Of a DNA stretch of 64,000 nucleotides, positions 25,044 to 33,444 are shown piece after piece. The position numbers and the translations under genes were made by a program. This stretch comes from JB111 sp049856295 (GTDB taxonomy: Bacteria > Actinomycetota > Actinomycetes > Actinomycetales > Actinomycetaceae): contig NZ_JBNDMZ010000012.1 in NCBI RefSeq assembly GCF_049856295.1, forward strand, positions 1 to 64,000. Reading direction: 5' to 3'. The notes beneath the pieces are model-generated. The model did no database searches, was not told the DNA's origin, and worked only from the letters and a program-made list of their open reading frames with translations. Numbering within the stretch: position 1 is the first letter of the stretch; each line of letters opens with the position of its first letter.

Positions 25044-26636
25044 GTGCGGTCGACCGACCAGCCGGGTCACGGGACACCAGTCCTCCAGATGACCGGCATC
25101 GCCAAGAGCTTCGGGGGCATCCATGCCCTCAAGGGCGTGGACCTCGAGGTCCGCTCCGGCGAGGTGCTCGCGCTGCTCGGGGAGAACGGCGCCGGCAAGT
25201 CGACCCTGATGAACGTCCTCGCGGGCGTCGTCGCGCCGGACGCCGGCCGGATCGTGGTCGGGGAGACCGAGCGCCGCTTCGCCTCGCCGTCGGACGCCCA
25301 GGACGCGGGCGTCGCGATGATCCACCAGGAGCTCGACCTCGTGCCCGGCGCGAGCGTCACCGACAACCTCTTCCTCGGAGCGGAGAAGCGCCGCCTCGGC
25401 CTGCTCGACCGCCGCGGCATGGAGCGCGAGACGAAGGAGCTCCTCGACGAGGTGGGTATCCGCATCTCGCCGTCCCGGCACGTCGGCACGATGCGCGTCG
25501 GCGAGCAGCAGATGGTCGCGATCGCCAAGGCGCTGCGCCAGGACGCCCGCATCCTCGTCATGGACGAGCCCACCTCCGCGCTCTCCGAGACCGAGGTGGC
25601 CCGCCTCTTCGAGATCGTCCCGGGGCTCCGGCGCCGCGGCGTCGCTGTCATCTTCATCTCCCACCGCATGGACGAGATCGCCCAGATCGCGGACCGCGGC
25701 GCGGTCATGCGGGACGGCGAGAACGTCGGCACCTTCGACGTCGCGACGACGAGCCCCTCGGACGTCATCCGCCTGATGATCGGCAAACCCCTCGACCAGG
25801 TCTACCCCGACCGCGTCCAGCCCGAGCCGGACGTGCGGCTGCGACTGCGCGACCTCCGGCTCGACGGCGGGGTCGACATCTCCCGCAGCGAGCCCAACGG
25901 CATCGGCCTCGAGGTCCGCCGGGGCGAGGTCCTCGGCCTGGCCGGACTGCTCGGTGCCGGGCGCAGCGAGCTCCTCGAGGCGGTCTTCGGCCTCGGCGGC
26001 TCACGGCTGCGCGGGGACGTCGAGCTCGACGGCGAGAAGGTGACGATCCGCTCCCCGCGTGACGCCATGGCGCACGGCATCGGGTTCGTCCCCGAGGACC
26101 GGCGCGCGGCCGGGCTCAACATGCACGCCACCGTCGGCGCCAACATCGCCATCAGCGTCCTCGAGCGCCTCGCCACCCTCGGCTGGCGCTCGCGGACGAA
26201 GGAGCGCGCGGCCGTCACCCGCGCCGTCGAGTCGCTGCGGATCAAGACCCGCTCGCAGGACACGATCGTGCGCACGCTGTCCGGCGGCAACCAGCAGAAG
26301 GTCGTCTTCGGCCGCAACATGCTGCGCGAGCCGCGCGTGCTGCTGCTCGACGAGCCCACGCGCGGCGTCGACGTCGGCGCCAAGTCCGAGATCTACCGCC
26401 TCCTCGCGGAGCTCTCGGCCGACGGCGTGGCCGTCGTCATGGCCTCCTCGGAGCTCCCCGAGCTCATCGGGGCGTGCGACCGCATCGCCGTGCTGCGCGA
26501 GGGGCGCGTGGTCACGGTGGTCGACGCCGACGAGGCCACCGAGGAGTCGTTGCTCGCCGCCGCGGGCATGGAGCACCGCCGGCCCGTGGCCGCCGCGGCC
26601 ACCACCAGCGTCGAGGAGACGGGGGAGAACCGATGA
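25044..26636 (+). CDS. Sugar ABC importer, double ATP-binding protein (RbsA-type)
   Basis: A 530-residue protein with two ATPase domains, as in CUT2 importers. Domain 1 has Walker A GENGAGKST near residue 47, and ILVMDEPTSALSETE. Domain 2 starts near residue 260 (GEVLGLAGLLGAGRSELLEAV) and has the signature LSGGNQQKVVFGRNM and VLLLDEPTRGVDVGAKSEIY. Domain 1 keeps a degenerate signature (MRVGEQQMVAIAKAL), as usual in this class. GTG at 25044. It overlaps the permease gene by 4 bases. Confidence 0.93.
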   Translation: MRSTDQPGHGTPVLQMTGIAKSFGGIHALKGVDLEVRSGEVLALLGENGAGKSTLMNVLAGVVAPDAGRIVVGETERRFASPSDAQDAGVAMIHQELDLVPGASVTDNLFLGAEKRRLGLLDRRGMERETKELLDEVGIRISPSRHVGTMRVGEQQMVAIAKALRQDARILVMDEPTSALSETEVARLFEIVPGLRRRGVAVIFISHRMDEIAQIADRGAVMRDGENVGTFDVATTSPSDVIRLMIGKPLDQVYPDRVQPEPDVRLRLRDLRLDGGVDISRSEPNGIGLEVRRGEVLGLAGLLGAGRSELLEAVFGLGGSRLRGDVELDGEKVTIRSPRDAMAHGIGFVPEDRRAAGLNMHATVGANIAISVLERLATLGWRSRTKERAAVTRAVESLRIKTRSQDTIVRTLSGGNQQKVVFGRNMLREPRVLLLDEPTRGVDVGAKSEIYRLLAELSADGVAVVMASSELPELIGACDRIAVLREGRVVTVVDADEATEESLLAAAGMEHRRPVAAAATTSVEETGENR

Positions 26637-27781
26637 ACGACAGGACAGGTGCAGGTCCGGCGACCGCGGGGGCGAGCGCCGCGGGTGCCACGGCGACGGG
26701 ATCGTCGGCGGGGGCCGGGGCCGGGGACGGCGGGACGCCGACGACGACGGGTCCGTCGTCGTCGGGCACGTCCGGGTCCTCGGCGGCCCCGAAGCGCCGG
26801 CGGATCCGGATCCCGGAGAAGTTCTTCGCCCTCCAGAGCTACGTCGCCCTCCTGCTCGTGTTCGTCGCCGCGATCGCGTTCTCGCCCAGGCGCGGCGGGG
26901 AGATCGTCTTCCTCGGCAGCGACAACCTGCTCAACATCGTCCGTGCCACGTCCGAGATCGGGATCATCGCCATCGGGATGACCTTCGTCATCCTCATCGG
27001 CGGCATCGACCTGTCCGTGGGCTCGGTGCTCGGCATGTCCGCGACCGGCGTGGCGAGCCTGCTCATGGTCAACCAGATGGGCGTGGTCCCGGCCGTCCTC
27101 ATCATCCTCGCGCTGGCCACCACGTTCGGCGCGCTGCAGGGGACGATCACCGCGACGTTCGGGATACAGGCCTTCATCGTCACGCTCGCCGGCCTGCAGA
27201 TCGCCCGCGGCATCGCGCGCATCTGGTCCGGCGGCCAGGGCATCCCCATCGCGTACGGGGAGGGCTCCGGCACGGCCCCGGACTCGTTCGCCCTGCTCAA
27301 CTCGCGCACGTTCAACGGCACCGTGCCGATCCCGGCGCTCATCTTCCTCGCGGTCGCGGTGATCGCGATCCTCGTGGCCCGCAACACCGTGTTCGGCCGG
27401 CACGTCTATGCCATCGGCGGCAACGAGCGCGCCGCCCGCCTGTCCGGCGTGCCGGTCCGCCGGGTGAAGATCGCGGTCTTCGCCATCGCCGGCATGCTCG
27501 CCGGCCTCGCCGGGATCATCCAGGCCGGCCAGCTCAACCAGGGCAGTCCCAACGCCGGCATCAGCTACGAGCTCGACGCCATCGCGGCGGTCGTCATCGG
27601 CGGCACGAGCCTCATGGGCGGAGTCGGCACGGTCGCGGGCACGGTCGCCGGCGCCCTGCTCATCGGGATCCTCAAGAACGTCCTCGCCCTCAACAACATC
27701 GACTCCAACATCCAGCTCCTCATCACCGGATTCATCATCATCGTCGCGGCGGGCATCCAGACCTTCCGTGCGCGCACCTAA
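26633..27781 (+). CDS. Sugar ABC importer permease (RbsC-type)
   Basis: A 382-residue membrane permease of the BPD_transp_2 family. The first 55 residues are an unusual Gly/Ala/Ser/Thr-rich cytoplasmic extension not typical of RbsC. The core has GIIAIGMTFVILIGGIDLSVG near residue 117, FGIQAFIVTLAGLQIARGIA and LDAIAAVVIGGTSLMGGVGT. It partners the upstream ATPase and the downstream binding protein. The importer passes a monosaccharide, probably a furanose, across the membrane. Confidence 0.93.
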   Translation: MNDRTGAGPATAGASAAGATATGSSAGAGAGDGGTPTTTGPSSSGTSGSSAAPKRRRIRIPEKFFALQSYVALLLVFVAAIAFSPRRGGEIVFLGSDNLLNIVRATSEIGIIAIGMTFVILIGGIDLSVGSVLGMSATGVASLLMVNQMGVVPAVLIILALATTFGALQGTITATFGIQAFIVTLAGLQIARGIARIWSGGQGIPIAYGEGSGTAPDSFALLNSRTFNGTVPIPALIFLAVAVIAILVARNTVFGRHVYAIGGNERAARLSGVPVRRVKIAVFAIAGMLAGLAGIIQAGQLNQGSPNAGISYELDAIAAVVIGGTSLMGGVGTVAGTVAGALLIGILKNVLALNNIDSNIQLLITGFIIIVAAGIQTFRART

Positions 27782-27794
27782 CAGGAGGTACGTC

Positions 27795-28841
27795 ATGACA
27801 ACACGCAACACTCTTGCCCGACGGCGCTGGTCGGCGGTCCTCGCGGGCGGCGCGATCATGCTGACCGCCGCGTGCGGCACCGAGTCCGACGCACCCGGCG
27901 TGGACGACGGCGGCGAGGCCGGGTCCGGTGGCGGCGGTGGCGGCGGCGAGTGCGCCGGCGCCGACGGCGAGTACCTCATCGGCATGAGCCAGGCCAACGT
28001 GGCCGAGCCCTACCGCCAGCAGATGGACGACGACATCCGCGCGGCCGCCGAGGAGATCGACCAGTTCGAGGTCGTCTTCGCCGACGCCGCGCAGGACAAC
28101 GCGCAGCAGGTCTCCGACGTCGAGAACTTCCTCACCCAGGGCATCGACCTGCTGATGATCAGCCCCAACGAGGCCGCGCCGCTGACCGACGTGGTCCAGC
28201 GGGCCTACGACGAGGGCATCCCGGTCATCGTGCTCGACCGCCGGGTCGAGGGCGAGGCCTTCACCCAGTACATCGGCGCCGACAACTTCGAGATCGGCCG
28301 CGCCGCGGGCGAGTACGTGGCGTCCGAGCTGCTGCCCGACGGCGGTACCGTCGCCGAGCTCGCCGGCCTGCCCGGCTCGACGCCCGCGCAGGAGCGGGCC
28401 GAGGGCTTCCGCGAGGGCATCGCGGGCACGGACGGCATCGAGATCATCGCCGAGGGCACCGGCGACTGGCTGCGCGAGCTCGGCCAGAGCCAGGCCGAGG
28501 GCATCCTCCAGGCCAACGAGGACATCGACGTCTTCTACGCCCACAACGACCCGATGGCCGAGGGCGCCTACCTGGCCGCGCAGGCCGCCGGCCGCGAGGG
28601 CGACATCGAGTTCATCGGCATCGACGGGCTCCCGATCCCGTCCGGTGGTATCCGGGCCGTCGAGGAGGGCCGTCTCTCGGCCACGTTCGTCTACCCGACC
28701 GGCGGCGTCGAGGCCGTCGAGTCGGCCGAGCAGATCCTCATCAACTGCGAGGAGGTCGAGACCGAGCAGATCCTCGAGACCCAGCTCGTCACGCAGGACA
28801 ACGCCGCCGACGTCTACACCGAGCTCGGCGGGCAGGAGTAG
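27795..28841 (+). CDS. Sugar ABC importer substrate-binding lipoprotein (RbsB-type)
   Basis: A 348-residue lipoprotein. The signal peptide ends in the lipobox LTAAC near residue 27, followed by a Gly-rich linker and a periplasmic-binding fold: YLIGMSQANVAEPYRQQM near residue 64, VENFLTQGIDLLMISPNEAAPL, GIPVIVLDRRV, FYAHNDPMAEGAYLAAQ and EFIGIDGLPIPSGGIRAVEEG. The motif order is of the CUT2 ribose/galactose/fructofuranose type. ATG follows ACAGGAGG. It is the last gene before the scaffold gap. Confidence 0.93.
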   Translation: MTTRNTLARRRWSAVLAGGAIMLTAACGTESDAPGVDDGGEAGSGGGGGGGECAGADGEYLIGMSQANVAEPYRQQMDDDIRAAAEEIDQFEVVFADAAQDNAQQVSDVENFLTQGIDLLMISPNEAAPLTDVVQRAYDEGIPVIVLDRRVEGEAFTQYIGADNFEIGRAAGEYVASELLPDGGTVAELAGLPGSTPAQERAEGFREGIAGTDGIEIIAEGTGDWLRELGQSQAEGILQANEDIDVFYAHNDPMAEGAYLAAQAAGREGDIEFIGIDGLPIPSGGIRAVEEGRLSATFVYPTGGVEAVESAEQILINCEEVETEQILETQLVTQDNAADVYTELGGQE

Positions 28842-29152
28842 GAGCGCGACGCGGCTGAGGGGGACGCAGACCCACCCCACCCGAAACAACCGCCGCAAAN
28901 NNNNNNNNNGCTGGGTGGGGGGGGCCACCGACCCCCGCCATGTCGGCACGACATCGCTGGACCACACCCGACGGGGCACCGACGCCCCCGGGACCACCGG
29001 GCACCGACGCCCGCGACCACGTACCGACCGACGACGACGCACCGACGGACGCCCCCGCGTCCCGTGCCCCCGGACCGACGCACGCGACCGAGCTCCACGT
29101 ACCGAAGCACCGACGCACGACCCGACACCGTTCCGATCGAGGGGGATCAGAC
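28842..29152. other. Intergenic region containing a 10-base assembly gap
   Basis: This 311-base stretch between the binding-protein gene and the GH172 gene has Ns at 28900-28909, so the two sides were joined by scaffolding and the distance between them is not reliable. The sequence on both sides is a low-complexity run of ACCGACGCAC-like and CCCACCCC-like repeats, which probably broke the assembly. CCCACCCCACCC before and GGGTGGGG after the gap could form a hairpin terminator. No gene is evident. Confidence 0.8.
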
Positions 29153-32100
29153 ATGTCCGACCATTCCCGTACCCGAGGGGGCCTGAGGCGGCGCGCAGCC
29201 CAGGTCGCCGTCGCCACCGTGGGGGCCATCGGGCTGCTCGCGCCGGTGGCGGCCGCCGTCCCGGGCGCCCAGCCCGCGGCGGAGCCCGCAGCCCCGGCGT
29301 CCGCACCGGCGGCGGTCCAGGCGGCCCAGCAGCCTTACGCCCAGACCCCTGCCGTCCAGGAGCCCGCGCCCGAGCAGGACGACGCCGCGCCCACCGGCCC
29401 GGCCGCCCCGATCGGCTGGGACATCTACGAGCGTCTCGATCTGCTCCCGACCCTGACCACCGGCGTCGAGACCCGGCAGTTCTCGAGCTTCGACCGCACG
29501 GGCGGCAACGACGACGGCTTCCAGGGCACGTACTCCTGCCTGCGCGAGAGCGAGCAGGGCTGCGTCCTGGCCGAGGACACCGGCCCGGGCGAGATCGGCT
29601 CGATCTGGTTCACCTGGGACGGCGGCAACGTCTCCGGGGCCGGCAACATCGTCATCGAGCTCGACGGCGAGGTCGTCGTCGACGCGCCCCTGCAGGAGCT
29701 GGTGAACGGCGAGCACGGCGACCCGTTCACCTACCCGCTGGTGGCCAACGCCGACCAGAGCTCGGGCGGCGTCTACATCAAGGTCCCCATGGCCTACCGC
29801 GAGTCGATGCGGGTGACGACGACGAACAACCCGTTCTTCTACTACGTCACGCACCGCTCGTTCCCCGACGCCGAGGGCGTGACGACCTTCGACCCGGAGG
29901 CGGCCCCGGCGGACATCGTCGAGCAGGCCCAGGCGTGGGGCCACGAGGACCCCAAGCCCGCGCACCCGGACGCGGTCGCCGAGGACACGGAGGTCGCCGT
30001 CGCCCCGGGCGAGACCCTCCGGCTCGCCGAGCTGAGCGGACCCGGCGTCGTCGACGAGCTCCGGCTCGCGCTGCCGCAGGTCGTCGGCGCGCCGCCGCCC
30101 GGCGAGCCGCTGCAGGACGACGGCCGCGCCCACACCGGCACGAGCAGCTTCACCGTGGCGATCGACCCGGACAACGAGGGGGTCGAGCTCACGCGGCGGT
30201 GGGACCCGCTCTCGGCGAACCAGCACGCGACCATCACCGTCGACGGCGAGCCGGCCGGCGAGTGGGAGCCCGTGCGCGGGAACTCCGGCCAGTGGACGGA
30301 CCAGACCGCCGAGCTGACCGCCGAGCTGACCGCGGGCCGCAGCGAGATCACGATCGAGAACACGTTCGTCTCCGCGGGGATCGACTTCAACGAGTTCTAC
30401 TACTGGGTCGACTCCGTGGTCGGCGGCGAGCTCGTCCGCACCGACGAGCTCGACGTGGGCCCCGGTGACGAGGCGCTCGCCAGCGAGGAGGCGCACGGCT
30501 ACGAGATCACGGACCAGGCCTGGGAGGGCTCGCACAGCTACTCCTACCCGACCGAGATCGAGAACGAGGAGGAGATCCTCGCCTCCAACGAGCTGCTCCG
30601 AGACGTCCGCGTTCAGATGACCTTCGACGGCGTCCAGACCGTCGACGCCCCGCTCGGGGAGTTCTTCGGGTCCGGCCTCGGGGAGGCCGAGGTCCGCGCG
30701 CTGATGTACGCGATGGACACCGAGGACGACGGCTCGTACTGGTCCTGGTGGCCGATGCCGTTCGCCGAGTCCGCCACGATCGACCTCGTCAACGGGTCGA
30801 CGCAGACGATCGAGACCGGCAGTGCCACCGTCACGTCCCACGCGGACCCCGCGATCGCGGACCAGCTGACCGGCGACGACCCGTCGATCGGGTACTTCCA
30901 GGCCGAGAGCCGCACCGGCGAGACCGTGGCCGGCGAGGACTGGACGTTCCTCGACACCAACGCGGTCGGCCGGTTCGTCGGCGTCAACCACACGATGGTG
31001 GGCCACATCGAGGAGGGCAACATCCGCAACTACCTCGAGGGCGACGAGCGGGTGTTCGTCGACGGCTCGCGGTCGCCGCAGATCCACGGCACCGGTTCGG
31101 AGGACTTCTACCACGGCGGCTGGTACTTCAACCGCAACGAGTTCTCCGCCCCGATGAACGGCGCGCCCGCCATGCAGACCGGCATCCTCGACTGCGAGTT
31201 CCAGTGCGACGCCGCCTACCGGCTGATGATCGCCGAGTCGGTGAGCTTCGGCTCGGGCATCGAGTTCGGCATCGAGCACGGCCCGCTCGCCAACGAGCCC
31301 GGCCTCTACGGGTCCACGGCCTTCTGGTACGGCCACGAGGGCGTGAGCAGCCTGCGCGTCACCGACCGCATCGACGTCGGCGACACGGAGAGCGAGGACG
31401 CCCACGACTACCTCGGCGGGGGCGACGTCGCCGAGCTGACGTCGACCTTCGAGGGGACGCACAACCCCACGTCGGTCACCGACGACCTGCGCACCAGCAC
31501 GGAGCCCGTCTCCTTCACGGTCGCCGTGGCCGAGGACAACGACGGCGTGTGGCTGCGCCGCACGTCCGACCAGGCCGAGGGCTACCAGGCGGTCGAGGTC
31601 AGCGTCGACGGCGAGGCCGTGGGCGTCTGGCAGCAGCCGCTGGCCAACGAGACGCACCGGTGGCTCGAGGACTCGATCGTCGTGCCGGCGGCGCTGAGCC
31701 AGGGCACCGACGGGATCATCGAGGTCACGCTCACGCCCGTCGAGGGCGCGGCCCCCTGGTCGGCCTCGGAGTACGAGGTCGAGTCGATCGTCGCCCCGGT
31801 CGCCGACACCACCCCGCCGTCCGCCCCGGTGAACGTCGCGGCGCAGGGCCAGGAGTCGAACGCCATCGACGTCACCTGGGGCGCGGCCTCCGACGACGTG
31901 GGGATCGAGCACTACGAGGTCCACGCCTCCACCGAGCCCGGCTTCGAGCCGAGCGAGGACACTCTCCTGACGACGACGTCGAACCTCGGCCTCGTGCACG
32001 ACTCCCTCGGCCTCGGCGAGGAGTGGTCCTACCGGGTCCGCGCCGTCGACGTCGGCGGGAACACCGGCGAGTTCTCCGAGGAGGTGACGGCCACCGCCGG

Positions 32101-33256
32101 CACCACTGTCCGGCTCGAGGCCGAGAGCCTCGAGGTTCTCTCGAGCGACGCCGACGCCGTCCGGCAGGGCACCTGCTGCGGCGCCGACTGGTCCGCCGGG
32201 GCGCAGCTGTGGTTCAAGGCCACCGAGGTCGGCCACACGGCCACCCTCGCGTTCGACGTCCCCGCCGACGGCACGTACGACCTCGCCGGGGTGTTCACCC
32301 GGGCGGCGGACTACGGGATCGTCGAGGTGCTCGTCGACGGCGAGGTCGTCGGCGAACCCGTCGACGGTTACGGGGCCGAGGGCGTGAGCCTCACCGACCC
32401 GATCGGGCTCGGCACCGTCGAGCTCACCGCCGGCACCCACGAGCTGACCCTGCGGGTGACGGGCCAGAACGAGGCGGCCGCCGGCTTCTTCGTCGGGCTG
32501 GACTACCTCACGCTCACCGGCACCGAGGGCGAGGAGCCCGAGGAGCCGGAGGAGCCGGGTGAGCCGGTCCCGCCGACCCCGGGTCGCGGGTTCTACCTCA
32601 ACGACGGCTGGGACGCGTGGGCCGAGCACGAGTTCAGCTTCGGTCGCCGCGGCGACGAGGTCCTCGTCGGCGACTGGGACGGCAACGGGTCCGACACCCT
32701 GGCCGTGCGCCGGGGCAACGCCTACTACCTGTCGAACACGCTGTACGGCGGCAACGCCGAGGTCGAGCTGAGCTACGGCCGGGCGAGCGACGTCGTCCTC
32801 GTGGGCGACTGGGACGGCGACGGGGCGGACTCCTTCGCCGTGCGCCGCGGGAACAGCTACTTCCTCTCGAACAGCCTCGAGGGAGGCTGGGCGGACGCGG
32901 AGCTCGACTACGGCCGCGCCGGCGACGTGGTGCTCGTGGGCGACTACGACGGTGACTCGGTGGACACGTTCACCGTGCGCCGTGGGAACACCTACTACAT
33001 CTCCAACTCGCTGACGTCCGGCGACGCGGACTCCGAGCTCGACTACGGCCGGGCCTCGGACGAGGTGTACGTCGGTGACTGGGACGGCGACGGCGCGGAC
33101 ACGTTCACCGTGCGCCGCGGCATCACGTTCTTCGTCTCCAACTCGCTGACGTCGACGAACGCCGACGTCGAGCAGGACTACGGGCGTGCGGGCGACGAGG
33201 TGTTCGTCGGTGACTGGGACGCCGACGGCTCCGACACCCTCGGCGTCCGCCGCTGA
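29153..33256 (+). CDS. Secreted GH172 (DUF2961) glycoside hydrolase with FN3, CBM and repeat domains
   Basis: A 1367-residue exported enzyme. A signal peptide and Ala/Pro linker (residues 1-85) precede a DUF2961/GH172 domain: RQFSSFDRTGGNDDGFQGTY near 115, GEIGSIWFTWDGG, FSAPMN and SPQIHGTGSEDFYHGGWYF near 640. GH172 members act on alpha-D-fructofuranosides, difructose anhydrides or D-arabinofuranosides. An FN3 domain (about 887-980), a CBM-like domain (about 985-1120) and a C-terminal repeat domain (about 1143-1367; units with VLVGDWDGDGADSFAVRRGN) follow. The last domain is shared with the next gene. ATG at 29153 follows GAGGGGGATC. It probably cuts furanoside glycans for the adjacent importer. 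Confidence 0.88.
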   Translation: MSDHSRTRGGLRRRAAQVAVATVGAIGLLAPVAAAVPGAQPAAEPAAPASAPAAVQAAQQPYAQTPAVQEPAPEQDDAAPTGPAAPIGWDIYERLDLLPTLTTGVETRQFSSFDRTGGNDDGFQGTYSCLRESEQGCVLAEDTGPGEIGSIWFTWDGGNVSGAGNIVIELDGEVVVDAPLQELVNGEHGDPFTYPLVANADQSSGGVYIKVPMAYRESMRVTTTNNPFFYYVTHRSFPDAEGVTTFDPEAAPADIVEQAQAWGHEDPKPAHPDAVAEDTEVAVAPGETLRLAELSGPGVVDELRLALPQVVGAPPPGEPLQDDGRAHTGTSSFTVAIDPDNEGVELTRRWDPLSANQHATITVDGEPAGEWEPVRGNSGQWTDQTAELTAELTAGRSEITIENTFVSAGIDFNEFYYWVDSVVGGELVRTDELDVGPGDEALASEEAHGYEITDQAWEGSHSYSYPTEIENEEEILASNELLRDVRVQMTFDGVQTVDAPLGEFFGSGLGEAEVRALMYAMDTEDDGSYWSWWPMPFAESATIDLVNGSTQTIETGSATVTSHADPAIADQLTGDDPSIGYFQAESRTGETVAGEDWTFLDTNAVGRFVGVNHTMVGHIEEGNIRNYLEGDERVFVDGSRSPQIHGTGSEDFYHGGWYFNRNEFSAPMNGAPAMQTGILDCEFQCDAAYRLMIAESVSFGSGIEFGIEHGPLANEPGLYGSTAFWYGHEGVSSLRVTDRIDVGDTESEDAHDYLGGGDVAELTSTFEGTHNPTSVTDDLRTSTEPVSFTVAVAEDNDGVWLRRTSDQAEGYQAVEVSVDGEAVGVWQQPLANETHRWLEDSIVVPAALSQGTDGIIEVTLTPVEGAAPWSASEYEVESIVAPVADTTPPSAPVNVAAQGQESNAIDVTWGAASDDVGIEHYEVHASTEPGFEPSEDTLLTTTSNLGLVHDSLGLGEEWSYRVRAVDVGGNTGEFSEEVTATAGTTVRLEAESLEVLSSDADAVRQGTCCGADWSAGAQLWFKATEVGHTATLAFDVPADGTYDLAGVFTRAADYGIVEVLVDGEVVGEPVDGYGAEGVSLTDPIGLGTVELTAGTHELTLRVTGQNEAAAGFFVGLDYLTLTGTEGEEPEEPEEPGEPVPPTPGRGFYLNDGWDAWAEHEFSFGRRGDEVLVGDWDGNGSDTLAVRRGNAYYLSNTLYGGNAEVELSYGRASDVVLVGDWDGDGADSFAVRRGNSYFLSNSLEGGWADAELDYGRAGDVVLVGDYDGDSVDTFTVRRGNTYYISNSLTSGDADSELDYGRASDEVYVGDWDGDGADTFTVRRGITFFVSNSLTSTNADVEQDYGRAGDEVFVGDWDADGSDTLGVRR

Positions 33257-33290
33257 CCTGTCCGACGGGTGAGCGGATGTCCGCCTGACG

Positions 33291-33330
33291 AGTGAGCGCC
33301 GCCCGGACCACGGTCCGGGCGGCGCTCACT
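33291..33330. terminator. Terminator hairpin after GH172 gene
   Basis: AGTGAGCGCCGCCCGGAC (33291-33308) pairs perfectly with 33313-33330 around a 4-base loop. It is preceded by GTGAGCGGATGTCCGCCTGACG, which has a near copy at 35925-35950 before the next terminator, so repeat and terminator form a recurring unit. Confidence 0.8.
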
Positions 33331-33444
33331 CGTCGTTCCCCGGTGGCGCGACATCGATGCCGCCGATACATGAGGCCGGTGCACGCGGCCGCCCGCGACC
33401 GGCCCCGACCGAACGACCCAACCAGGCAGCAAGGAGGCGCCGAC

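Noticed and set aside
28940..29152. Extension of the GH172 protein upstream to the scaffold gap
   Set aside because: The upstream part reads as low-complexity Arg/Pro/Asp/Thr sequence and the signal peptide starts at 29153 after a purine-rich site.
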